NCBI GenBank assembly: GCA_965237895.1
Contig: CBDEGR010000002.1
Location: 1,736,001-1,800,000, forward strand
Length of the DNA: 64,000 bases
Source of the DNA: CBDEGR01 sp965237895
GTDB lineage: Bacteria; Acidobacteriota; Terriglobia; UBA7540; JAPUME01
Direction: 5' to 3'
Made by a program: the position numbers and the translations under genes
In this document: in pieces, positions 42,652 through 51,282 of the stretch
How positions within the stretch are numbered: the first letter of the stretch is position 1
How the letters are laid out: every line of letters starts with the position of its first letter
Notes under the pieces: generated by a model
What the model saw: only the letters and a program-made list of their open reading frames with translations
What the model was told of the DNA's origin: nothing
Database searches by the model: none

Positions 42652-43755
42652 TTGAGCGGCAAGCGCGATTACTACGAAGTCATGGGTGTCCCCAAAAGCG
42701 TCGAGGACCGGGATATCAAAAAGGCCTACCGGAAATTAGCGCTTCAATTCCACCCGGACCGCAATCCCGACAACAAAGATCACGCTGAGGAGAAGTTCAA
42801 AGAGATTACGGAAGCCTACGGCGTCCTGGCCGACCCGCAGAAGCGCGCCGCCTATGACCGCTATGAGCACGCGGGTCTGGGCGGCGCAGGGTCCTATGCG
42901 CCGGACTTCTCGTCTTCGATCTTTGCCGAGTTTGAAGATATTCTCGGCGATCTTTTCGGCGGTGGCGGAGGACGCCGACGTACCCGTGCGCACCGCGGAG
43001 AGGATCGTCGCTATGACCTGGAGATTGCCTTTGAAGAAGCGGCGGCGGAGTTTGAGACCAATTTCAAATACCTTTGCTATGAAAGCTGCGAGCAGTGCCG
43101 CGGTCAAGGCACGCTGGGGGGCGCGGCCACTTGCGAAACCTGTTACGGCAGAGGGCAAATCCGCCACCAGCAGGGTTTCTTTACGGTTGCGCGCACCTGT
43201 CCCCAGTGCCAAGGCGCCGGGCAGGTTATTCGCAACCCCTGTAAGAAGTGTAACGGTGAGGGGCGTGTGCGCCGGGAGAAGACGCTTGCCCTACAAATTC
43301 CAGGCGGCGTCGAGGACGGAAACCGGCTTCGCTTACGGGGGGAAGGCGACGCGGGCCTCAACGGCGGCCCCCGAGGCGATCTCTACGTTGTGATTCACGT
43401 GAAGGCGCACTCCGTCTTTGACCGGGAAAACGAAGATTTATTCTGCTCCCTATCCCTTTCCTTGGCCCAGGCGGCTCTCGGAACCCGGGTCGAAGTGCCG
43501 ACGCTGGGGAAAGAAGAGAAACTGAAGATTCCGGCCGGAACGCAATCGGGTTCGACCTTTCGTCTGCGCGGAAGGGGGTTTCCGCGCCTCGACGGACGCG
43601 GGAAGGGTGATCTCTACGTCACGATCAACGTGGCGGTGCCTACGCAGCTCACGCGCGAGCAGCGGCGGCTCATGGAACAGTTGGATGAAGTCCTGGCGCA
43701 TAAGATCAAGGTCATGCCGAGAAAAGCCTTTGAGCATGCGGTTCGAGATGCCTAA
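42652..43755 (+). CDS. dnaJ: Chaperone protein DnaJ
   Basis: A 367-residue Hsp40. J domain with HPDRNPDN (residues ~33-40), a short Gly/Phe-poor linker, a zinc centre of four CxxCxGxG-type repeats (CEQCRGQG, CETCYGRG, CPQCQGAG, CKKCNGEG) and C-terminal beta domains. The usual long G/F stretch is reduced. The start is TTG at 42652, 10 nt after grpE. dnaK must be elsewhere, since grpE and dnaJ adjoin. Confidence 0.95.
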   Translation: MSGKRDYYEVMGVPKSVEDRDIKKAYRKLALQFHPDRNPDNKDHAEEKFKEITEAYGVLADPQKRAAYDRYEHAGLGGAGSYAPDFSSSIFAEFEDILGDLFGGGGGRRRTRAHRGEDRRYDLEIAFEEAAAEFETNFKYLCYESCEQCRGQGTLGGAATCETCYGRGQIRHQQGFFTVARTCPQCQGAGQVIRNPCKKCNGEGRVRREKTLALQIPGGVEDGNRLRLRGEGDAGLNGGPRGDLYVVIHVKAHSVFDRENEDLFCSLSLSLAQAALGTRVEVPTLGKEEKLKIPAGTQSGSTFRLRGRGFPRLDGRGKGDLYVTINVAVPTQLTREQRRLMEQLDEVLAHKIKVMPRKAFEHAVRDA

Positions 43756-43877
43756 GGAGCAGCGTACCGTAAATTACGATCGTTCCCGTTCGAGGTGCAG
43801 GTCCTTGGTCATTGAGTCGTGATGACGGGTTCGTCCTTTCCACATCACGCCATACAGGATTCTCCGGAGACTGGGCG

Positions 43878-44828
43878 ATGCGGGTCGGAGTTCACACATC
43901 GATTGCAGGGGCGTTGTCCAACGCCGTCCGTCACGCCGAGCGCATCGGCTGCGACACGTTCCAAATCTTTTCCGCCAATCCGCGTGGATGGAAGGCCGCC
44001 ACCCCCTCGCCCGAGGCTTGCCGGGAGTTTTGCCGGGCGCGTGAAGAGGCCGGCCTCGACCCGCTGGTCATCCACGACAACTATTTGATTAACCCTGCCG
44101 CCGCCGACCGCGAAATTCGAGAGAAATCCATCCGGGCTTTCCGCGGAGAGATCCAACGCGCCTTGAGCCTCAGGGCCGACTACTTGGTGCTTCATCCGGG
44201 AAGCGCCAAAGGCGGCACCGTCGGTGGCGCGCTGCGCAATTGCGCCGGGTCGATAAAGAAAGCAGCCGAGGGATTGAACCTCGACGGGCTGACCCTGTTG
44301 GTGGAAAATACCGCCGGGCAGGGTTCCGCCATTGGGCGGAGCTTCGAGGAAGTGGCCGAAATTCTATCCTTTGCCGAGGGGCTCCCGGTCGGCGTTTGCC
44401 TGGATACGGCGCACATGTTTGCCGCTGGATACGCCATCCACACTCCCGATGGCCTCAACAAGACCCTGCGACAGATGAAAAGCACTTTTGGAATCGAGAG
44501 GGTCCGCGTCATTCATGCCAACGATTCGAAGACGCCGTTCGAATCTCACGTGGACCGCCACCAGCACATCGGCCGGGGCCACATCGGGCCGGCCGCTTTC
44601 CAACGGATTGTGAATCACCCGGCGTTGAGGCTTCTTCCTTTTATCTGTGAGACGCCGCTTGACGAACTCGGCGACGATGAGAGAAATATCCGAACGATGA
44701 GAAAATTGGCTGCCAGGGGGAAGCCGGCGGCAAAATCGAAATCGTTGGCAGCGGGGCGCTCCTTGCAGAAGGGGCGAAAGAGGCGAAACTCGCCCAAAAA
44801 AGGCCCGCAAGCGAAACGTACCGCTTAA
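43878..44828 (+). CDS. nfo: Deoxyribonuclease IV (AP endonuclease family 2)
   Basis: A 316-residue TIM-barrel enzyme that cuts DNA at abasic sites. Metal ligands are visible: HTSIAGAL, VIHDNYLIN, HPGSAKGG, VENTAGQG, GVCLDTAHMFAAGY, IHANDSK and HVDRHQHIGRGHIG. The ATG at 43878 fits the family start MRVGVHTS; an open extension to 43812 is not used. The C-terminal ~35 residues are a Lys/Arg-rich tail beyond the usual length, perhaps for DNA binding. Downstream leuS follows by 11 nt. Confidence 0.93.
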   Translation: MRVGVHTSIAGALSNAVRHAERIGCDTFQIFSANPRGWKAATPSPEACREFCRAREEAGLDPLVIHDNYLINPAAADREIREKSIRAFRGEIQRALSLRADYLVLHPGSAKGGTVGGALRNCAGSIKKAAEGLNLDGLTLLVENTAGQGSAIGRSFEEVAEILSFAEGLPVGVCLDTAHMFAAGYAIHTPDGLNKTLRQMKSTFGIERVRVIHANDSKTPFESHVDRHQHIGRGHIGPAAFQRIVNHPALRLLPFICETPLDELGDDERNIRTMRKLAARGKPAAKSKSLAAGRSLQKGRKRRNSPKKGPQAKRTA

Positions 44829-44839
44829 GATAGATAACC

Positions 44840-47314
44840 ATGAAGCCCGAGTACCAGCCGAATGAAATCGAGCCGAAGTGGCAACGGCGCTGGACGGCGG
44901 AAAATCTCTTCGAGGTGGAAGACTCGCCCGGGACCCCGAAGTACTATGTCCTGGAGATGCTCCCCTACCCTTCCGGCGTTCTGCACATGGGACACGTGCG
45001 GAATTATTCGATCGGCGACGCCCTGACCCGCTACAAACGGATGAATGGCTTCAACGTGCTTCACCCGATCGGATGGGACGCCTTTGGGCTGCCGGCGGAG
45101 AACGCCGCCATTGCCAACAAGGCGCACCCGGCGGATTTTACTTTCCGCTATATCGACCGAATGCGGGGCCAGATGAAGCGGCTGGGGTTTAACTATGACT
45201 GGCGCCGCGAGTTCGCCACCTGCACACCGGAGTACTACCGCTGGAACCAATGGTTCTTCCTCCAGATGCTTCGCCGCGGCCTGGCTTACCGGAAGAAGAG
45301 CCGCGTCAACTGGTGTCCCGCCTGCCGCACGGTGCTGGCGAACGAACAGGTCGTCAACGGCTGTTGCTGGCGGCACGAAGAGACCCTGGTGGACCAGCGG
45401 GAAATCGAACAGTGGTTTCTAAAAACCACGCAATACGCCGAGGCGCTTCTAGCCGATATGAAGCAGCTCACCCGCTGGCCGGAGCGCGTCCTCACCATGC
45501 AGCGGAATTGGATCGGGCGCTCGGAAGGCGCCGAAATCGGTTTCCCGGTTGAGGTTTTGGATGAAAAGATCCGAGTCTTTACGACGCGCGTCGATACCAT
45601 CTTCGGCGCGACGGCCGTCTTTGTTGCGCCGCGACATCCTCTGGCGGCAAAGCTTCTCAAAAAATCAAAAAGGAAGAATGAGCTTCAGAAAAAATTGAAG
45701 CAGATCGACGAGCAGTCGGCGCGGCTGGCCGACGAACCGGATTTTGAGAAAGACGGATTCGACACGGGTTTCGTCGCCCAGAATCCTTTTAACGGAGAAC
45801 CGGTGCCGATCTGGGTGGCGAACTTCGTCCTGATGGAGTACGGCACGGGCGCCATCATGGCCGTGCCCGCCAACGACGAACGTGACTACGATTTCTGTAC
45901 CAAGTTCGGCCTTCCGGTTCGCGAGATCGTGGCCGCCAAGGATCAGTTCGCGCCCGACGGCAAGCGCATCTTCGGCCTCTACGCGCCGTTGATCGACGCC
46001 GGTCCCTATACGGGACTCGAATCGAATCAGGCCATCAAGAGAATGACCGCCGATGCCCAGGCGGGCGGATTCGGCGCCGGGACCGTGCAATTTCGCCTGA
46101 AAGATTGGGGCATCTCCCGCCAGCGGTACTGGGGCACGCCGATTCCCATCGTCTATTGCCCCCGCTGCGGAACGGTGCCCGTTCCCGAAAACCAACTTCC
46201 CGTACTGCTTCCGGAAAACGTGCAACTCACGGGGACGGGACATTCGCCTTTGGCGGAAGTGCCTGACTTTGTCCACACCACGTGTCCCGAATGCGGCGAG
46301 CCGGCGCGTCGTGAGACCGATACGATGGACACCTTCTTTGATTCCAGTTGGTACTTCTATCGCTATACCGACCCGAAAACGGAGGCCGGCCCGATTCGCC
46401 GCGAGGCCGTCTCCTACTGGTTTCCGGTGGACCAGTACATCGGCGGCATCGAGCATGCCATCCTTCATCTGATCTACATGCGATTCTTCTCGAAGGTGAT
46501 GCGGGACATCGGGTTGATCGAATTCGACGAGCCTGTCGCGGGCCTGTTTACGCAGGGCATGGTGATCAAAGACGGCGCGAAAATGTCGAAGTCGCGCGGC
46601 AACGTCGTCGACCCGGACTCTCTGATCGACCGCTACGGCGCCGATACGGTTCGCATGTATACTCTCTTTGCCGCCCCGCCAGAAAAGGATTTGGATTGGA
46701 GCGATGCGGGCATTGAAGGCGCGTCACGCTTCCTGAACCGCGTCTACCGGCTGTTCGCGGTCTGGGCTGAAAAGCTCGTGGACGTTACGGCCGCTGACGC
46801 CAAGACAGAAGACGAGCGGCAGCTGGAGCGGAAACTCCACCAGACGCTGCGGCGCGTCGGCTCGGACATGGAGACCCGCTGGCACTTCAACACCAGCATT
46901 GCGGCCATCATGGAGCTTGTAAATGAGCTTTACGATTTGGGCGTGGCGCAGGGTGAAGAGCGCGTCTCGCCGCCAGTTCTCAAAGCGAGCTTGGAGACCT
47001 TGGTCTTAATGCTCTCGCTGTTTGCCCCGCACCTGGCCGATGAGCTCTGGAAGAGCCTGGGGCGCGAGGGTTCCGTGCTCACCGCCCGCTGGCCGGAGTA
47101 TCGTGAAGATCTGGCGCGGGAAGAAGAATTGGAGATTCCGGTGCAGGTGAACGGGAAGCTCCGGGGCCGCATCCGCGTCGTGCCGGACGCGGGCGAAGAC
47201 GGTGTTCGGGAAAAGGCCCTCAACGATGAGCGGGTTTCCGAATTTCTGAACGGTAAGAAAGTTGTAAAGGTCATCGTCATACCGCAGCGGCTGGTCAATA
47301 TTGTTGTTCGGTAA
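44840..47314 (+). CDS. leuS: Leucyl-tRNA synthetase
   Basis: An 824-residue class I synthetase. HIGH motif in SGVLHMGHVRNY (about residue 49), CP1 editing domain with TTRVDTIFGATA and the proofreading segment EYGTGAIMAVPANDERD, then GWGISRQRYWGTPIP-type text, KMSKS in DGAKMSKSRGNVV, and an anticodon-binding domain ending in LNGKKVVKVIVIPQRLVNIVV. Full length; it shares a strand with nfo and guaA. Confidence 0.97.
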   Translation: MKPEYQPNEIEPKWQRRWTAENLFEVEDSPGTPKYYVLEMLPYPSGVLHMGHVRNYSIGDALTRYKRMNGFNVLHPIGWDAFGLPAENAAIANKAHPADFTFRYIDRMRGQMKRLGFNYDWRREFATCTPEYYRWNQWFFLQMLRRGLAYRKKSRVNWCPACRTVLANEQVVNGCCWRHEETLVDQREIEQWFLKTTQYAEALLADMKQLTRWPERVLTMQRNWIGRSEGAEIGFPVEVLDEKIRVFTTRVDTIFGATAVFVAPRHPLAAKLLKKSKRKNELQKKLKQIDEQSARLADEPDFEKDGFDTGFVAQNPFNGEPVPIWVANFVLMEYGTGAIMAVPANDERDYDFCTKFGLPVREIVAAKDQFAPDGKRIFGLYAPLIDAGPYTGLESNQAIKRMTADAQAGGFGAGTVQFRLKDWGISRQRYWGTPIPIVYCPRCGTVPVPENQLPVLLPENVQLTGTGHSPLAEVPDFVHTTCPECGEPARRETDTMDTFFDSSWYFYRYTDPKTEAGPIRREAVSYWFPVDQYIGGIEHAILHLIYMRFFSKVMRDIGLIEFDEPVAGLFTQGMVIKDGAKMSKSRGNVVDPDSLIDRYGADTVRMYTLFAAPPEKDLDWSDAGIEGASRFLNRVYRLFAVWAEKLVDVTAADAKTEDERQLERKLHQTLRRVGSDMETRWHFNTSIAAIMELVNELYDLGVAQGEERVSPPVLKASLETLVLMLSLFAPHLADELWKSLGREGSVLTARWPEYREDLAREEELEIPVQVNGKLRGRIRVVPDAGEDGVREKALNDERVSEFLNGKKVVKVIVIPQRLVNIVVR

Positions 47315-47364
47315 TAAAGTGAGAAGAAAATACTGATGATGGCTTTTTTGACGCTGGGAGGCTG

Positions 47365-48906
47365 ATGGAATCTCTGCGCCCTGTTCTGATCCTCGATTTC
47401 GGTTCCCAATACACGCAGTTGATCACGCGGCGGATACGCGAGATGAAAGTCTATTCCGTCGTCGTTCCCTGCACGACACCCTTTGACGAAATTCAAAAAA
47501 TGAATCCGACCGGAGTGATTCTTTCCGGCGGACCGAATTCCGTTTACGACGCGGAAGCCCCGGTCGCCGACGAAAAGGTTTTTTCGCTCCAGGTTCCGGT
47601 GCTGGGAATCTGCTTTGGGCTGCACTGGATGGTGAAGACACAGGGTGGCAAGGTGAAACCGGCCGAACAGCGCGAGTACGGCTTGGCGCAGCTGGAAATC
47701 GAAAATTCCAGCCGCCTGCTCAAAGGACTTCCCTCCCCTCTCCGGGTTTGGAACAGCCACGGCGATGAGGCCGAGACCTTGCCTGCCGGATTCAACGTCG
47801 CCGGCCGGACCGAGAACACCGTCTCCGTTATTGAAAATCCGGAAAGGAATCTCTACGCGGTGGCTTTTCATCCGGAAGTCCGCCATACCGACCGCGGCGG
47901 GGAGATTTTACAAAAGTTCGTCTTTGATATTTGCGGCGCACAGCGAAACTGGACCCACAGTTCCTTTATCGAAGATACCGTCGGGCGCATCCGGCAACAG
48001 GTGGGAGAAAGCGCGAAGGCGGTGTGCGCTCTTTCCGGCGGCGTGGATTCGACGGTGGCGGCTACGCTCGTCCATCGCGCCATCGGCGAGCGCCTCACCT
48101 GCGTCTTCGTCGATAACGGCGTTCTGCGTCACAACGAGTTGAACCGCGTCTCGGAACTGCTGCGCGATCAATTTTACCTTGAGGTCCATGCCGTCGACGC
48201 CTCCGCCCGTTTTCTGATACGCCTGGAGGGGATTACCGACCCGGAGAAGAAACGGAAGATCATCGGCGAGGAATTCATTCGTGTTTTCGAGGAAGAAGCC
48301 AGGCGCTGGGGCGACATCGACTACCTGGTCCAGGGCACACTCTATCCGGACGTCATCGAATCGGTTTCGGTCAAAGGCCCGGCGGCGACCATCAAGAGTC
48401 ACCACAACGTGGGCGGGCTGCCTGAGAAATTAAGATTCAAGCTCATTGAGCCTCTGCGGGAGTTGTTCAAAGACGAGGTACGGGCGGTGGGGCTGGAACT
48501 GGGCCTGAGCGAAGAGATTCTTTGGCAACACCCCTTCCCCGGCCCGGGACTGGCGGTCCGCATTGCCGGTGAGATTACCGAAGAACGCCTGCGTAGGGTG
48601 CGTGAGGCGGACCGAATCGTGCTGGAGGAGATTCGCCAAGCCGGGTTCTACCGCAAGCTGTGGCAGGCCTTTGCGGTTCTGCTGCCGGTTTCAAGCGTCG
48701 GCGTAATGGGCGATGCGCGCAGTTACGGGAGTACCATATCTGTACGCGCCGTGGAGTCCGACGACGGCATGACGGCCGATTGGGCGCGCCTGCCCCCGGA
48801 ACTGCTGCAACGAATCGCGACGCGGATTGTGAATGAAGTAAAGGGAGTTAATCGGGTGGTTTACGATATCACGTCGAAACCGCCGGGGACCATTGAATGG
48901 GAATAA
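47365..48906 (+). CDS. guaA: GMP synthase (glutamine-hydrolysing)
   Basis: A 513-residue enzyme converting XMP to GMP. The N-terminal class I amidotransferase has ILDFGSQYTQLITRRIRE, the nucleophile cysteine in PVLGICFGLHWM, and His/Glu in AVAFHPEVRHT. The ATP-pyrophosphatase P-loop is ALSGGVDSTVAA, and the dimerisation domain ends in DITSKPPGTIEWE, the family C-terminus. GGGAGG precedes the ATG. Normal length. Confidence 0.97.
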   Translation: MESLRPVLILDFGSQYTQLITRRIREMKVYSVVVPCTTPFDEIQKMNPTGVILSGGPNSVYDAEAPVADEKVFSLQVPVLGICFGLHWMVKTQGGKVKPAEQREYGLAQLEIENSSRLLKGLPSPLRVWNSHGDEAETLPAGFNVAGRTENTVSVIENPERNLYAVAFHPEVRHTDRGGEILQKFVFDICGAQRNWTHSSFIEDTVGRIRQQVGESAKAVCALSGGVDSTVAATLVHRAIGERLTCVFVDNGVLRHNELNRVSELLRDQFYLEVHAVDASARFLIRLEGITDPEKKRKIIGEEFIRVFEEEARRWGDIDYLVQGTLYPDVIESVSVKGPAATIKSHHNVGGLPEKLRFKLIEPLRELFKDEVRAVGLELGLSEEILWQHPFPGPGLAVRIAGEITEERLRRVREADRIVLEEIRQAGFYRKLWQAFAVLLPVSSVGVMGDARSYGSTISVRAVESDDGMTADWARLPPELLQRIATRIVNEVKGVNRVVYDITSKPPGTIEWE

Positions 48907-49026
48907 AGGGCGAAGAAAATCCCATAACTCGCATCGGTTCTGTTAGTTGTGTCGCCGGAATTTACGTAACCTGAGCTTGTCCCCCTGCGTCTTTACTGAA
49001 GGAATGGGGGACTAGGCGATCCATGA

Positions 49027-49662
49027 ATGGAAAAGGCACATCCTCAAGCGGACCTCGAAGTCGAACTCGTTCGCCGGGTGAAGGCGGGAGACTGTCAGGC
49101 ATTCGGCGAAGTGGTGTCGTTGTTTCAAAGGCGAGTCTTTTCGATGCTCTATCGTCTGGTCCGCAGTTCCGAGGACGTGGAGGACCTGGCCCAGGAGGTG
49201 TTCTTTAAGGTCTACCGGTCCTTTGACTCCTACGACGCGAAGTCGCCGCTGGGAAATTGGATCGGGCGCATTACCGTCAACCATGCGTATGATTACCTTC
49301 GGCGCCAGCGTGCACGAAACTTCCCTTCCCGGTGGCCGTCCCTCGATGAGGTGAAAAGGGAAGTCGAGGAATACGTTACGGGATGGTCGGAGAGCAGGCC
49401 GAACGCCGAGGGAAGTTTGGTTCTGAAAGATTTGGCGGGGAAGCTACTGGAGCGTGTTCCGAAAAAAGACCGAATTCTGTTGACCTTAAAAGAGGTCGAA
49501 GGCTTTTCGGTGGAAGAGATTGGAAATTTTCTGGACCTGAAGCCGGCAACGGTAAAGGTACAATTGCTTCGTGCCCGGCGAAGGATGGCGGAATGTTATC
49601 GCCGCCTTACCGAGGCGGAAGAGAAAAAGAGAAAGAAAAGGGATCGTCGTGCGTTGTCGTGA
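49027..49662 (+). CDS. ECF-type RNA polymerase sigma factor
   Basis: A 211-residue sigma-70 family protein with only regions 2 and 4. Region 2: RRVFSMLYRLVRSSEDVEDL, AQEVFFKVYRSFDSY; region 4: KDRILLTLKEVEGFSVEEIG, then LKPATVKVQLLRARRRM. The C-terminal tail is a run of Lys/Arg/Glu. The next gene, an anti-sigma factor, overlaps its end by 14 nt, and a Spy-like periplasmic protein follows, so the set looks like an envelope-stress module. Confidence 0.92.
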   Translation: MEKAHPQADLEVELVRRVKAGDCQAFGEVVSLFQRRVFSMLYRLVRSSEDVEDLAQEVFFKVYRSFDSYDAKSPLGNWIGRITVNHAYDYLRRQRARNFPSRWPSLDEVKREVEEYVTGWSESRPNAEGSLVLKDLAGKLLERVPKKDRILLTLKEVEGFSVEEIGNFLDLKPATVKVQLLRARRRMAECYRRLTEAEEKKRKKRDRRALS

Positions 49663-50152
49663 AGTTCAAGAAAAACTGGCGGAGTTGAGCCGAAATGATT
49701 CGGCGCCGGGGGCCCTTACAGCCCATATGGAGGAATGCTCCGAGTGCCGTCGGGTTCAAGTGTTGCTGCTCGGATTTGGGCACGGCGCGAAGTTGCTCCG
49801 GCAAGAATCCGTCCCTGAACCTTCCGCGGCGTTTTGGCCCCAGCTTCAGGCGCGCTTGGAGGTGGATGCCGACCGGCCGAGCCTTGAGGCCGTGCTGGAG
49901 CGGGTGGGCCGGAAGATGATCTGGGCAACAAGTCTGGCGACGCTTCTACTGGGCTTGGGGTTGGTCTTTGAAACCGAGGCTCCTATCGCTGCGGAGACCG
50001 CATCGGTGGAAGTCGAAACTAAAATACAACTTTCCCGGACGTTTGTTCTGGAGACGGATACGAACGAAGAGGGCGAATTTCGCCTGGCGAACGGAGAGGA
50101 AGCGGTCGGTTTTCGGATGAATGCTGATTTCGATGAAGGGAACGGACGTTGA
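49649..50152 (+). CDS. Anti-sigma factor with zinc-finger (zf-HC2-like) domain
   Basis: A 167-residue protein from the GTG at 49649. Cytoplasmic ZAS-type motif H-x3-C-x2-C in HMEECSECRRVQ (about residues 26-34), an upstream cysteine in MRCREVQEKL, a single membrane helix (about 88-108, MIWATSLATLLLGLGLVF), and an acidic periplasmic tail. It overlaps the sigma gene by 14 nt and the next gene by 4 nt, so the three are translationally coupled. Expected to hold the sigma factor inactive until a periplasmic signal. Confidence 0.82.
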   Translation: MRCREVQEKLAELSRNDSAPGALTAHMEECSECRRVQVLLLGFGHGAKLLRQESVPEPSAAFWPQLQARLEVDADRPSLEAVLERVGRKMIWATSLATLLLGLGLVFETEAPIAAETASVEVETKIQLSRTFVLETDTNEEGEFRLANGEEAVGFRMNADFDEGNGR

Positions 50153-50529
50153 CGAGGCGGGTGGTAATCTATTTCGCGGTGACATTTCTGCTGGGAGTGT
50201 TTGCCGGCAGCGGAGGCTCCGTCCTGTGGAAGAAATATCGGCACTGGAACCGGCCGCCGCTCGAGGAACGGATCGTCCGGCATCTGGAGCGCGAGCTGTC
50301 GCTTTCCGAGGAGCAGTCCCGCCAGGTTCGAAAGATCATTTCCGGTTCGATGGAAAAGTTCTCCGAAATCAGGGAAAATATGGAGAGCGAGCGTGATCTC
50401 CGGCGACAAGAGACCAGAGAGCAGATCAAGGAAATTCTGGCCTCCGAGCAGCAAGAGCGCTTTGAGGAGATGATCCGAGATTTCGATGAGCGGCATCGCC
50501 GCCGCCGGGAGCGGCGCCAAAGGAAGTAA
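50149..50529 (+). CDS. Spy/CpxP-like periplasmic stress protein
   Basis: A 126-residue protein with one N-terminal membrane or signal helix (about residues 5-22, VIYFAVTFLLGVFAGSGGS) and a highly charged all-helical remainder. LERELSLSEEQSRQVRKII and EILASEQQERFEEMIRDF are the paired LTxxQ-like helices of the Spy/CpxP/heavy-metal-sensor group. TTG start overlapping the anti-sigma stop. Probably a periplasmic sensor or chaperone feeding the sigma system. Confidence 0.75.
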   Translation: MTRRVVIYFAVTFLLGVFAGSGGSVLWKKYRHWNRPPLEERIVRHLERELSLSEEQSRQVRKIISGSMEKFSEIRENMESERDLRRQETREQIKEILASEQQERFEEMIRDFDERHRRRRERRQRK

Positions 50530-50532
50530 GGT

Positions 50533-50815
50533 GTCCGTGCGATCGCGGCCGGGGGAGCCCGGCCCTCCCACATCCGCATTCAGTTCCTTACCGAGTCGGT
50601 GCTGCTCTGCACACTGGGCGGTTTATTGGGGGGTTACGATGGACATTACCGGATCCTATGCCATATCGGGGCTGCTCGGATGGCCGACCCTGATTTCTCC
50701 GCTTTCCGCTGTCGTGGCCGTCGTATTTTCTGCCGGGATCGGCATCTTTTTCGGGTGTATCCCCGCCCACAAAGCTGCCCAATTGGACCCGATTGAAGCT
50801 TTACGCTACGAATAG
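50533..50815 (+). pseudogene. C-terminal relic of a MacB-type ABC permease, frameshifted
   Basis: The first part reads in one frame as AIAAGGARPSHIRIQFLTES then VLLCTLGGLLGG, the MacB/FtsX 'GARxxxIxxQFLxE' segment. At about 50635-50648 the match moves to another frame: ITGSYAISGLLGWPTLISPL through AGIGIFFGCIPAHKAA to LDPIEALRYE, the exact end of MacB permeases. Roughly 20 residues and the frame are lost at a G6 run. The ATPase part and most of the permease are absent. It follows the Spy-like gene by 3 nt, so a full sigma/anti-sigma/Spy/MacB operon probably existed. Confidence 0.75.
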
Positions 50816-50834
50816 TGAGAAAGAGAAGAGAGGG

Positions 50835-51272
50835 TTAAAAGGGGATATCGTCGTCGGTAATCTCAGGTGCGGTTGCGGGAGGAGTACCTTCGGCTCCTTC
50901 GATGGAGGCGGAAGCGGCACCCCGATCGCCCTCTCCTCGGGGTGAGAGCATCTGCATCTCGCGGGCTTCGATTTCCGTTGTGGATCGCTTATTCCCTTCC
51001 CGGTCTTCCCATTTGCGCGTCCGCAGTCGCCCTTCAATATAAACCAGCTTTCCCTTCGTCAGGTACTCGCCGCAAATCTCCGCCAACCTTCGCCAAGCGA
51101 CGATGTTGTGCCATTCGGTCCGCCGCTGTTGTTCGCCGCTGTTGCGGTCTTTATAGGACTCGTCGGTGGCCAGGGAAAAGCGCGCCAACGCCTGGCCGCT
51201 GGCCGTATACTTGATCTCAGGGTCTTGTCCCAGGCGTCCGACGAGAATCACTTTGTTGACGGAACCGGACAT
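50835..51272 (-). CDS. ssb: Single-stranded DNA-binding protein
   Basis: A 145-residue OB-fold protein: MSGSVNKVILVGRLGQDPEI, ARFSLATDESYKDR, EWHNIVAWRRLAEICGEYL, KGKLVYIEGRLRTRKW. The C-terminus ends in the acidic protein-interaction tip DDDIPF. The ATG at 51272 fits the family start; the frame is open 34 codons further. Ten nt after cpoB, so it may share its transcript. Confidence 0.96.
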   Translation of the reverse strand: MSGSVNKVILVGRLGQDPEIKYTASGQALARFSLATDESYKDRNSGEQQRRTEWHNIVAWRRLAEICGEYLTKGKLVYIEGRLRTRKWEDREGNKRSTTEIEAREMQMLSPRGEGDRGAASASIEGAEGTPPATAPEITDDDIPF

Positions 51273-51282
51273 ACGATTTTTC

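Noticed and set aside
50486..50815. A 109-codon plus-strand frame taken as a gene
   Set aside because: Only its second half is homologous to anything (the MacB C-terminus), and the first half overlaps the Spy-like gene in another frame. It is annotated as a relic.
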